A stretch of DNA of 64,000 nt, taken from contig CAJTPN010000002.1 of the NCBI GenBank assembly GCA_910578185.1, positions 212,245-276,244 on the forward strand, in the 5' to 3' direction. Within the stretch, counting starts at the first letter, position 1; every line of letters begins with the position of its first letter. The translations under genes and the position numbers were made by a program. Source of the stretch: an uncultured Acetatifactor sp. (GTDB lineage Bacteria; Bacillota; Clostridia; Lachnospirales; Lachnospiraceae). Positions 17,102 through 23,556 of this stretch are shown one piece after another. The notes under the pieces are model-generated. The model was given only the letters and a program-made list of their open reading frames with translations, was not told the DNA's origin and did not search any database.

Positions 17102-18544
17102 GACGCATGGAAGATGACAGGTACCTTGCAGACTGATATGACCCATTTGAATCATATCCTGGATGTGGACACAAATTTTGATATTATTTATCGTGTCATT
17201 GAATTTGGCGGCAGGGAAGCATGCATGTACCTGGTAGACGGCTTCTGCAAGGATGACCTGGTGCAGAAGCTATTGCAGTATTTTATGGATTTGACTCCAG
17301 AAGACATGCCGGAGGACATGCATGGTTTGTCCAAAAAATTTACGCCCTATGTTGAAGTTGATTTGGACGATCAAAGTGACTCACTGATTCATTCCCTCCT
17401 TTCGGGAATGTTTTTATTATTGATAGACGGCTATGACAAAGCATTGATACTGGATACCAGAACCTATCCTTCCAGAGGTGTGGAAGAACCGGAAAAAGAC
17501 AAGGTGCTCAGGGGTTCAAAGGACGGCTTTGTGGAAACCGTAGTCTCAAATACCGCATTGATACGACGCAGAATCCGAAGCACTGACTTACACATGGAAA
17601 TGATGAGCGCCGGGGAAAGTTCCCACACGGATATTGTACTTTGTTATATGAGCGGACGTGCGGATCAGGTTTTTCTTGAGGAAATCAAAGAAAAAATCCG
17701 TAATATCCAGGTGGATTCCCTTACCATGAATCAGGAATCCCTGGCAGAATGTCTCTACCAGAGAAAATGGTTTAACCCTTTTCCGAAATTTAAGTATACA
17801 GAGCGTCCGGATACGGCCGCAGCTCAAGTGCTGGAAGGAAATATAGTGATTCTGGTTGACAATTCTCCTTCTGCCATGATTCTTCCCGCCACAATCTTTG
17901 ACGTGGTGGAAGAGGCGGACGATTATTATTTCCCTCCGATCACAGGCACATATCTGCGGATTACCAGATTTTTGATTTCTCTGCTCACTTATCTGATGAC
18001 ACCGACCTTTTTGCTGCTTGTAAATAACAGTCAGTGGATTCCGGAAAGCTTTTCCTTTATCATGCTGAAAGAAGAACAAAATATCCCCGTTATCTGGCAG
18101 TTTTTGATATTGGAGCTTGCCATTGATGGCCTGAAGCTTGCCGCAATCAGTACCCCGAATATGTTGAGCACACCTTTAAGTGTCATGGCGGCGCTGGTCT
18201 TGGGCGAATTTTCCGTAAAAAGCGGATGGTTTTCCTCGGAGGTAATGCTCTATATGGCTTTTGTGGCGATTGCCAACTATACCCAGGCCAACTATGAGCT
18301 GGGATATGCCTTAAAGTTTCTGCGAATCATCAATCTGTTTTTGACACAATGGTTTGGACTTATTGGATATTTGACAGGGCTGTTAATCGCCGGGGCAGCC
18401 ATCTGCTGCAACAAAACCGTTTCGCATCAAAGCTATATTTATCCTCTGATCCCTTTTGACTGGAAAAATCTAAAAAACCGCTTGATCAGAAGACGTTTAC
18501 CGGGCGCTTTACAACCGGATAACCAAAAGAAGCGCCATAAATAA
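17099..18544 (+). CDS. spoVAF: GerA-family spore protein, SpoVAF-like
   Basis: A 481-residue inner-membrane spore protein. The N-terminal soluble domain (about 1-290) includes Phe-Val-Glu-Thr-Val-Val-Ser-Asn-Thr-Ala-Leu-Ile-Arg-Arg-Arg-Ile, a hallmark of the GerA A-subunit/SpoVAF family. Five or so membrane helices follow from about residue 290 (Pro-Pro-Ile-Thr-Gly-Thr-Tyr near the first). Length and motifs fit SpoVAF better than GerKA, but it stands alone without spoVAC-AD-AE. SpoVAF assists dipicolinate release and germination. The ATG at 17099 (GGGAG at 7 bp) is chosen; earlier in-frame starts overlap dut. A sigma-G-like promoter precedes it. Confidence 0.85.
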   Translation: MDAWKMTGTLQTDMTHLNHILDVDTNFDIIYRVIEFGGREACMYLVDGFCKDDLVQKLLQYFMDLTPEDMPEDMHGLSKKFTPYVEVDLDDQSDSLIHSLLSGMFLLLIDGYDKALILDTRTYPSRGVEEPEKDKVLRGSKDGFVETVVSNTALIRRRIRSTDLHMEMMSAGESSHTDIVLCYMSGRADQVFLEEIKEKIRNIQVDSLTMNQESLAECLYQRKWFNPFPKFKYTERPDTAAAQVLEGNIVILVDNSPSAMILPATIFDVVEEADDYYFPPITGTYLRITRFLISLLTYLMTPTFLLLVNNSQWIPESFSFIMLKEEQNIPVIWQFLILELAIDGLKLAAISTPNMLSTPLSVMAALVLGEFSVKSGWFSSEVMLYMAFVAIANYTQANYELGYALKFLRIINLFLTQWFGLIGYLTGLLIAGAAICCNKTVSHQSYIYPLIPFDWKNLKNRLIRRRLPGALQPDNQKKRHK

Positions 18545-18596
18545 TGATTTCCGCCGTAATTTCCGGCAAATTAAGCCTGCCGCCGTCACTTGCATC

Positions 18597-18626
18597 CCAA
18601 ATAACACTGCTCCAAATAACACTGCT
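18597..18626. repeat. 15-bp perfect tandem duplication
   Basis: CCAAATAACACTGCT occurs twice without a gap in the 429-bp region between the spoVAF-like gene and degV. Confidence 0.9.
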
Positions 18627-18699
18627 AAGACGCAACAGATAATTTTCCCTTTCGGAAATGGAATAGGTACCCATTGAAAATTGACTTATAAAATATACA

Positions 18700-18728
18700 T
18701 TGCAAACAGAAGACGACTATTTTATAAT
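18700..18728 (+). promoter_or_regulatory. Sigma-A-type promoter, distal to degV
   Basis: TTGCAA, a 17-bp spacer and TATAAT, 246 bp before the degV start. Two further promoter-like units lie closer to the gene. Confidence 0.55.
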
Positions 18729-18800
18729 CAAAGAGCTAATTCAGTATTGAACTTTTGATATAGAAAGGATACAAGGTAGATTTTTCCCAAAGGAAGACAA

Positions 18801-18829
18801 TTTACTAAGTTTAGCATTTATGATATAAT
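18801..18829 (+). promoter_or_regulatory. Promoter in the first copy of the degV leader repeat
   Basis: TTTACT, a 17-bp spacer and TATAAT. The -10 is the first part of a 40-bp sequence repeated 70 bp downstream, where TATAAT recurs at 18894-18899 with a poor -35. Confidence 0.55.
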
Positions 18830-18933
18830 GTCCTTATTCAAGAAAGGAAGTGGCCGAATGGCCATCCATACTATGATCGAATTGTGATCATAGTATAATG
18901 TCCTTATTCAAGAAGGGATGCGGCCGTATGGCC
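18824..18933 (+). repeat. Duplicated 40-bp leader unit upstream of degV
   Basis: The segments 18824-18863 and 18894-18933 match at 36 of 40 positions with a 70-bp period. Each contains TATAAT, a ribosome binding site (AAAGGAAG or AAGGGATG) and an ATG seven bases later. The first ATG opens a 9-codon frame (18858-18887), the second a 17-codon frame (18928-18981) that overlaps the degV start. Confidence 0.85.
18868..18896. promoter_or_regulatory. 11-bp perfect inverted repeat, operator-like
   Basis: ATACTATGATC and GATCATAGTAT flank a 7-bp centre. The right arm runs into the second TATAAT (18894-18899), so a bound protein or a hairpin would affect that promoter. Confidence 0.6.
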
Positions 18934-18973
18934 CTTTTGTTTAAAACCGCTTTACACGAAAAGGAGAATGGTC

Positions 18974-19846
18974 ATGTTTAAAATTATTACTGACAGTACT
19001 GCGGATTTGCCAGTGGAATATCTGGAAAAGCATCAGGTGGGATGTATGCCCATCAGCTATATTCTGGACGGTGTCACCTATGGCCGGGATCGGGAAATGG
19101 ATTGGAAGAAATTTTATACAATGATGCGGGAAGAAGGCAAAATGCCCACAACATCGCAAATTAATCCTGCGGAGGCCAAGGAATATTTTGAAGAGTATAT
19201 AAGCGACCACAAGGAAATCCTGCATCTTGCATTTTCCTCCGGTCTAAGCGGAACCTGCAACAACCTTCGCATGGCGGCGGAGGAAATCATGGCGGAACAT
19301 CCTGAGGTAAAGATCATTGTTGTGGACAGCTTGTGCGCATCCATGGGAGAAGGATTGTTCGTACATAAAGCGGTACAGATGCGGGACGCGGGCAAAAGTA
19401 TGGAAGAAACCGCTCAATGGATGCAGGAACATGTACAGAACTTTGTTCACGCTTTTACAGTGAACGACCTGTTCCATCTCTATAGGGGCGGACGCGTCAG
19501 CAAGACAACCGCAGTACTGGGCACTCTGGCGTCCATAAAGCCCACTCTGCATGTGGATGAGGAAGGTCATTTGATTGTCATCGGGAAGGTCCGGGGCAGG
19601 AAAAAGTCTCTTCATGCGTTAGTAAATTATATGGAAGAGAAAATGGGTTCCTGGGAGCAGATTAACAGAGATGACTATGTGTTTATCAGCCACGGTGATG
19701 CCATTGAAGACGCAGAGTATGTCCGGGATCTGATCAGGGAACGCTTTGGAATGGAACATTTCCTGATCAGTCATATAGGTCCTACCATAGGCGCTCATTC
19801 CGGTCCCGGAACGATAGCACTGTTTTTTATGGGTGAATCGCGTTAA
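18974..19846 (+). CDS. DegV-family fatty-acid-binding protein (FakB type)
   Basis: A cytosolic two-domain protein of 290 residues that binds a fatty acid and presents it to the kinase FakA. The opening Ile-Ile-Thr-Asp-Ser-Thr-Ala-Asp-Leu-Pro and the Ala-Phe-Ser-Ser-Gly-Leu-Ser-Gly-Thr motif near 90 are the phosphate/fatty-acid-binding residues of the family; Asp-Ser and Arg-Gly-Gly-Arg-Val-Ser motifs follow. ATG at 18974 is chosen because AAGGAG lies 7 bp upstream; the ATG at 18968 is too close. It is monocistronic with an elaborate leader containing duplicated promoters and short reading frames. Confidence 0.9.
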   Translation: MFKIITDSTADLPVEYLEKHQVGCMPISYILDGVTYGRDREMDWKKFYTMMREEGKMPTTSQINPAEAKEYFEEYISDHKEILHLAFSSGLSGTCNNLRMAAEEIMAEHPEVKIIVVDSLCASMGEGLFVHKAVQMRDAGKSMEETAQWMQEHVQNFVHAFTVNDLFHLYRGGRVSKTTAVLGTLASIKPTLHVDEEGHLIVIGKVRGRKKSLHALVNYMEEKMGSWEQINRDDYVFISHGDAIEDAEYVRDLIRERFGMEHFLISHIGPTIGAHSGPGTIALFFMGESR

Positions 19847-19971
19847 CCAAACGGATTCGATTATCGATGGCTTTGCGGTTTGATTTTTGATCACAATGCG
19901 GCTTATGCACAGATTTTTCCTTTTTTCATATCATGATACTAATAAAACACATAGATAGGAAGGAATTCAAT

Positions 19972-20142
19972 ATGCCCCAGGAGCAAATGAAGGATAACAA
20001 TATTGATAAATTCCCGGTTGCAATGGCCTATGTGCCATGGCAGAAATTTGACAAAATGTATGATGATTTGGAGAAAGCTTATTGTGTCGGAACCATATTT
20101 CCGGAGCTGAATAAGCCTTTCACGGGAAGGAGATGCGTATAA
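19972..20142 (+). CDS. cotJA: Spore coat-associated protein CotJA
   Basis: A 56-residue spore inner-coat protein, first gene of the cotJ operon. The family core is visible: Met-Ala-Tyr-Val-Pro-Trp-Gln near 19-25, then Ala-Tyr-x-Val-Gly-Thr-Ile-Phe-Pro-Glu-Leu-Asn-Lys-Pro-Phe. In Bacillus the operon is transcribed by sigma-E in the mother cell. The ATG at 19972 has GGAAGG at 8 bp. The stop overlaps the cotJB ATG (TAATG). I could not define a convincing sigma-E promoter in 19847-19971. Confidence 0.88.
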   Translation: MPQEQMKDNNIDKFPVAMAYVPWQKFDKMYDDLEKAYCVGTIFPELNKPFTGRRCV

Positions 20143-20396
20143 TGGGAGACAGAGAACAGCTTTTGAGAGATATCGGTATTGCGGATTTTGTGCTGACAGA
20201 GCTGACTATGTACCTGGACACACATCCTTACGACCGCAAGGCAATGGAATATTTCAATCATTACAACAGGATAAAGCTGCAGATGGAAAGAGAATTTTCT
20301 CAGAAATATTACCCCCTGAATACCAGATGGGCGGAGAGTAGCAAAGAGTGGAGATGGGGGGCTGCGCCCCTGCCTTGGGAAGGAGAGTGTGTGTAA
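20142..20396 (+). CDS. cotJB: Spore coat protein CotJB
   Basis: An 84-residue cotJ-operon protein. Family features are the Ile-Ala-Asp-Phe-Val-Leu-Thr-Glu-Leu segment, Tyr-Leu-Asp-Thr-His-Pro, and a Tyr-Pro-Leu plus Trp-rich C-terminal tail. ATG at 20142 is chosen since AAGGAG is 9 bp upstream; the ATG at 20133 overlaps that site. It overlaps cotJA by one base and is followed 1 bp later by the cotJC start, as in intact cotJ operons. Confidence 0.88.
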   Translation: MGDREQLLRDIGIADFVLTELTMYLDTHPYDRKAMEYFNHYNRIKLQMEREFSQKYYPLNTRWAESSKEWRWGAAPLPWEGECV

Positions 20397-20397
20397 A

Positions 20398-20601
20398 ATG
20401 TGGAGTTATGAAAGACGGTTGGAGTTTCCTGTAAACATCAAAGAACCTAATGCAAAGCTGGCACAGGTCATCATCTCCCAATATGGCGGGCCGGACGGCG
20501 AAATGGGAGCCAGCCTGCGCTATCTCTCCCAGCGTTATTCCATGCCATACCGTGAAGTGGCAGGGGTATTAACCGATATCGGTACCTGCGTTGTAAAATG
20601 A
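20398..20601 (+). CDS. cotJC: CotJC (spore-coat manganese catalase), N-terminal fragment
   Basis: The first 63 codons are clear CotJC: Met-Trp-Ser-Tyr-Glu-Arg-Arg-Leu-Glu-Phe-Pro, then Gln-Tyr-Gly-Gly-Pro-Asp-Gly-Glu with the first manganese-ligand Glu, then Arg-Tyr-x-Ser-Gln-Arg-Tyr and Leu-Thr-Asp-Ile-Gly-Thr. At GGTACC (20581-20586) the homology stops; four foreign codons and TGA follow. The family is about 190-210 residues long. The missing part, beginning Glu-Glu-Leu-Ala-His-Leu-Glu, is found in the same frame sense from 23045. Without rejoining, the fragment lacks most metal ligands and should be inactive. Confidence 0.88.
   Translation: MWSYERRLEFPVNIKEPNAKLAQVIISQYGGPDGEMGASLRYLSQRYSMPYREVAGVLTDIGTCVVK
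20581..20586. repeat. Left boundary repeat of the cotJC-splitting element
   Basis: GGTACC, identical to 23039-23044. The preceding bases ACCGATATC resemble ACGGATACA before the right copy, giving 13 of 18 matches in total. Confidence 0.7.
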
Positions 20602-20667
20602 CTCCTTTCTCATTTATGGTCAACAATCCGCAAAACAGTATTTTTTTTAATGATTTATAAATTTTTA

Positions 20668-20696
20668 ATGACATATGGTTTGTTTTATGGTAAAAT
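20668..20696 (+). promoter_or_regulatory. Strong vegetative-type promoter inside the element
   Basis: ATGACA, a 17-bp spacer ending in TGG, and TAAAAT (an extended -10). It lies within the element and precedes the kinase start by 74 bp. A small hairpin (20733-20738 with 20746-20751) sits between promoter and start. Confidence 0.7.
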
Positions 20697-20770
20697 CTGT
20701 GTCAGGGAATAAATATATCAATTTAACAGTGTCTGCGGTTCATCCCCGCAGGTTACGAAAGGGTATGGAA

Positions 20771-23002
20771 ATGAATATGAAAGAACAAAAAATGGATCAA
20801 AATATTATTGAATGTATGCTTACATTGCTTAAGCATCCGGAAAACAATAATATTTCACTGGAGCATCCGGCGGATGGGGCGCATGAGGACGTGACGCCCG
20901 AAATGCAGAATTCTTTCGATATCCGTACAGTACGGGGACTTATCAAGTTAATGGATGAGATGCCCGGCGGCTTTTTGATTTATCATGCGGATGCGGAGGA
21001 AGAGATCATATATGCCAACAAGGCATTGTTACGGATCTTTCAGTGTGATACCTATGAAGAGTTTAAGACACTTACCGGAAATACCTTTAAGGGACTGGTA
21101 TATTCCGAGGATCGGGATGCGGTAGAGGAAAGTATCAGGGAACAGATCGCAAACAGCCAGTATGATCTGGATTACGTTGAATACCGCATTGTCCGCAAAG
21201 ACGGAGAGATGCGTTTAATTGAAGATTATGGTCATTTCGTTCACACGGATTCGGTGGGCGACATTTTCTATGTATTTCTGGGCGACGCCACGGAAAAGAG
21301 AGCGCGTCTTCAGACGGAGTCAACCAAGAAAGAACAGAAACTGCAGAGTATGCTTGATGAGTATGCCAAAGAGCAGATGCTTACCAAGCAGGAATATCAG
21401 CGCCGAATGGAAGTAATCGAAGGCCTGAGCGCAAACTATGAGACTATTTTATATGCAGATATCGACCTGGATCAGATTCTGCCCTATCGGTTGAGCAGCC
21501 GGACGGAAGTACAATTTGAAAAGGTTTTTCAGCCGCGTTCGTACAGCTGGTTTACCACGGACTATTTAAATATGTGGGTTCATCCCGAAGACCGTGAACA
21601 TTTTACCGAAGTCACTTCTCCGGCATATATCCGTGAAAAATTGGCGGAGAGCAAAACATTTTACATCAATTATCGTGTTTTAGAAAACAATGAAGTACAA
21701 TATTTGCAGCTTCGCATTGCGAATGTTGGAAATAAAGAAAATATTTCGCAGATCGTCATGGGATATCGGCGGGTTGACGAAGAGATTATGAAGGAAATGG
21801 AACAGCAGCAGGAGCTGGAGAAAGCTTTGGAAAACGTAAAGCTGGCAATCATGGCCAAAAACTCGTTCCTCTCCAATATGTCCCATGACATGCGTACTCC
21901 TTTGAATGCCATCTTTGGTTATACGGCTCTGGCGCAGAAAAATGCCGGAGATTGCGATGCCATGCTGAATTATCTGGATAAAATTGAAGTCTCCGGCAGA
22001 CAGCTTCTGGATCTCATTGACAAGGTACTGGAAATTGCCTGGTCCGAGTCCAATAGTGTTCAACTTGTGGAAGACGAGTGTAATCTTTGCGATATTCTGG
22101 AAGATGTACATAATGATCTTTTAAATAAGGTTACCGAGAAAAATATTTCGTTCTACTTGAGTCTGGCAGGCCTGGAGCATTGTGACATCTACAGCGATAG
22201 GGAAAAGCTCAAGCAGCTCTTACTCTACCTGACCAACAATGCAGTTACTTACACACAGAATAACGGCAGAGTGGACTTGATTGTGATGGAATTGTCCCAT
22301 TTGCCCAATGATTATACGGTTTATCAGTTTATTGTCAGAGATACAGGTATCGGAATCAGTGAAGAATTTATAAAGCGTATTTTTGAACCTTTTGAACGTG
22401 AAAACAATACCACACTCAGCGGTATACACGGTGCAGGTCTGGGACTTACAATCGCCAAAAACATTGTGGACATGATGGGCGGAGAGATTGAAGTCGAAAG
22501 TTTTAAGGGAGTTGGCAGTACCTTTACCGTCACCCTGAAATTCCGTCTGCAGGAACAGCAGTTCCACTCATCCGAAAGCCCTGTGGAGGATGTTGTGGCA
22601 CAGCTGTTGGATCAAAAGATTCTGCTGGTGGACGACAATGAAATCAACTTGGAAATTGAAAGCGAAATCTTGAAAGGGTTAGGATTTTCCACGGATACGG
22701 CACTGGACGGCAGCATCGCCATAGAGATGGTTCGGAACTCCAAGCCGGGTGAATACGGCTTGATTCTGATGGATATCCAGATGCCCGGAGTGGATGGCTG
22801 GCAGGCGACAAAGGCAATTCGTAAACTTGAGAATCCAAGGCTGGCAAGTATCCCTATTATTGCGCTTTCTGCCAATGCGTTTGAAAGCGATAAACGGGAG
22901 TCCATAGAGAGCGGAATGGACGCTCATCTGGCAAAACCCATAGACATTCCTTTGTTGGTGGAGACACTGGAAAAGACAGTTGCCCGTAAAATGAACGGTT
23001 AA
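20771..23002 (+). CDS. Cytosolic hybrid histidine kinase (PAS-PAS-HisKA-HATPase-REC)
   Basis: A 743-residue sensor kinase without membrane segments or signal peptide. Two PAS-like sensor regions lie at about 60-180 and 220-335, with a coiled stretch between. The phospho-acceptor is His372 in Met-Ser-His-Asp-Met-Arg-Thr-Pro. The ATPase domain follows, with N-box Asn-Asn near 489, Asp-Thr-Gly-Ile-Gly and Gly-Leu-Gly-Leu. A C-terminal receiver has Asp-Asp-Asn and acceptor Asp668. ATG at 20771 has GAAAGGG at 7 bp. It is the sole gene in the segment that splits cotJC and has its own promoter. No output domain or partner regulator is adjacent, so the target is unknown. Confidence 0.88.
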   Translation: MNMKEQKMDQNIIECMLTLLKHPENNNISLEHPADGAHEDVTPEMQNSFDIRTVRGLIKLMDEMPGGFLIYHADAEEEIIYANKALLRIFQCDTYEEFKTLTGNTFKGLVYSEDRDAVEESIREQIANSQYDLDYVEYRIVRKDGEMRLIEDYGHFVHTDSVGDIFYVFLGDATEKRARLQTESTKKEQKLQSMLDEYAKEQMLTKQEYQRRMEVIEGLSANYETILYADIDLDQILPYRLSSRTEVQFEKVFQPRSYSWFTTDYLNMWVHPEDREHFTEVTSPAYIREKLAESKTFYINYRVLENNEVQYLQLRIANVGNKENISQIVMGYRRVDEEIMKEMEQQQELEKALENVKLAIMAKNSFLSNMSHDMRTPLNAIFGYTALAQKNAGDCDAMLNYLDKIEVSGRQLLDLIDKVLEIAWSESNSVQLVEDECNLCDILEDVHNDLLNKVTEKNISFYLSLAGLEHCDIYSDREKLKQLLLYLTNNAVTYTQNNGRVDLIVMELSHLPNDYTVYQFIVRDTGIGISEEFIKRIFEPFERENNTTLSGIHGAGLGLTIAKNIVDMMGGEIEVESFKGVGSTFTVTLKFRLQEQQFHSSESPVEDVVAQLLDQKILLVDDNEINLEIESEILKGLGFSTDTALDGSIAIEMVRNSKPGEYGLILMDIQMPGVDGWQATKAIRKLENPRLASIPIIALSANAFESDKRESIESGMDAHLAKPIDIPLLVETLEKTVARKMNG

Positions 23003-23017
23003 TCTTAATTATACAGT

Positions 23018-23461
23018 GTGCATTTTGTTACGGATACAGGTACCGAAGAACTGGCACATTTGGAAATTGTGGCTACCATCGTCCATCAGCTTACAAGAAA
23101 TCTGTCCATGGATGAGATTGTAAAGAGCGGTTTTGATCAGTACTATGTGGACCATACCATAGGCGTATGGCCTCAGGCTGCCAGTGGTATGCCTTTCAGC
23201 GCGTCCCAGTTTCAGGTTACGGGAGATGCCATCACGGATCTTACGGAAGACATGGCTGCAGAGCAAAAAGCTCGTACCACTTATGACAATATCCTGCGTC
23301 TGATCAAAGAACCTGATGTCTGCGAACCCATCAAATTCCTGAGAGCGCGCGAAATAGTTCATTTCCAGCGTTTCGGTGAAGCGTTGAGAATCACTCAGGA
23401 CAAATTGGACAGCAAGAATTTCTATGCATTTAATCCAGGCTTTGACAGATGTAAGGATTAA
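23018..23461 (+). CDS. cotJC: CotJC (spore-coat manganese catalase), C-terminal fragment
   Basis: From Glu at 23045 onward this is the rest of CotJC: Glu-Glu-Leu-Ala-His-Leu-Glu with two manganese ligands, Val-His-Gln-Leu-Thr, then Asp-Leu-Thr-Glu-Asp-Met-Ala-Ala-Glu-Gln-Lys-Ala-Arg, and Arg-Glu-Ile-Val-His-Phe-Gln with the last ligands. The frame opens at a GTG without a ribosome binding site, and its first seven codons (to Val-Thr-Asp-Thr-Gly-Thr) imitate the lost N-terminal junction. It is probably not translated alone. Joined to 20398-20586 it gives a 201-residue protein. A terminator follows. Confidence 0.86.
   Translation: MHFVTDTGTEELAHLEIVATIVHQLTRNLSMDEIVKSGFDQYYVDHTIGVWPQAASGMPFSASQFQVTGDAITDLTEDMAAEQKARTTYDNILRLIKEPDVCEPIKFLRAREIVHFQRFGEALRITQDKLDSKNFYAFNPGFDRCKD
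23039..23044. repeat. Right boundary repeat of the cotJC-splitting element
   Basis: GGTACC, the second copy of the boundary repeat, on a codon boundary of the C-terminal cotJC fragment. Confidence 0.7.
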
Positions 23462-23490
23462 TTAAAAATGTAGTGGCAAATCAGTAATGA

Positions 23491-23527
23491 AATGGCGATT
23501 TATCCCTTTGAGAGATAAATCGCCATT
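23491..23527. terminator. Bidirectional terminator after the cotJ operon
   Basis: AATGGCGATTTATC pairs perfectly with GATAAATCGCCATT around a 9-nt loop, followed by CTCTTTT. It separates the convergent cotJC and symporter genes. Confidence 0.85.
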
Positions 23528-23556
23528 CTCTTTTGATAAGTATTGTATTATAGATT

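Larger units (their letters stand above)
20587..23044. mobile_element. 2,458-bp element interrupting cotJC
   Basis: The segment separates the two parts of cotJC exactly at a GGTACC direct repeat. Removing it with one repeat copy restores the frame and the family sequence Leu-Thr-Asp-Ile-Gly-Thr-Glu-Glu-Leu-Ala-His. Excluding the repeat, the insert starts TG and ends CA, and its ends show an imperfect inverted relation (CGTTGTAAAATG against CGTAACAAAATG read from the right end). The only gene seen inside is a hybrid histidine kinase; no transposase or recombinase was found. Non-autonomous transposition and site-specific excision both remain possible. Confidence 0.7.

Noticed and set aside
18486..18674. 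Minus-strand frame of 62 codons after the spoVAF-like gene
   Set aside because: No ribosome site or recognisable family; part of it is the antisense of the spore gene and part is a 15-bp tandem duplication.
19847..19971. Sigma-E promoter for cotJ
   Set aside because: TCATATC and CATAGAT are suggestive, but the 17-bp spacing is too long for the sigma-E consensus (14-15 bp).
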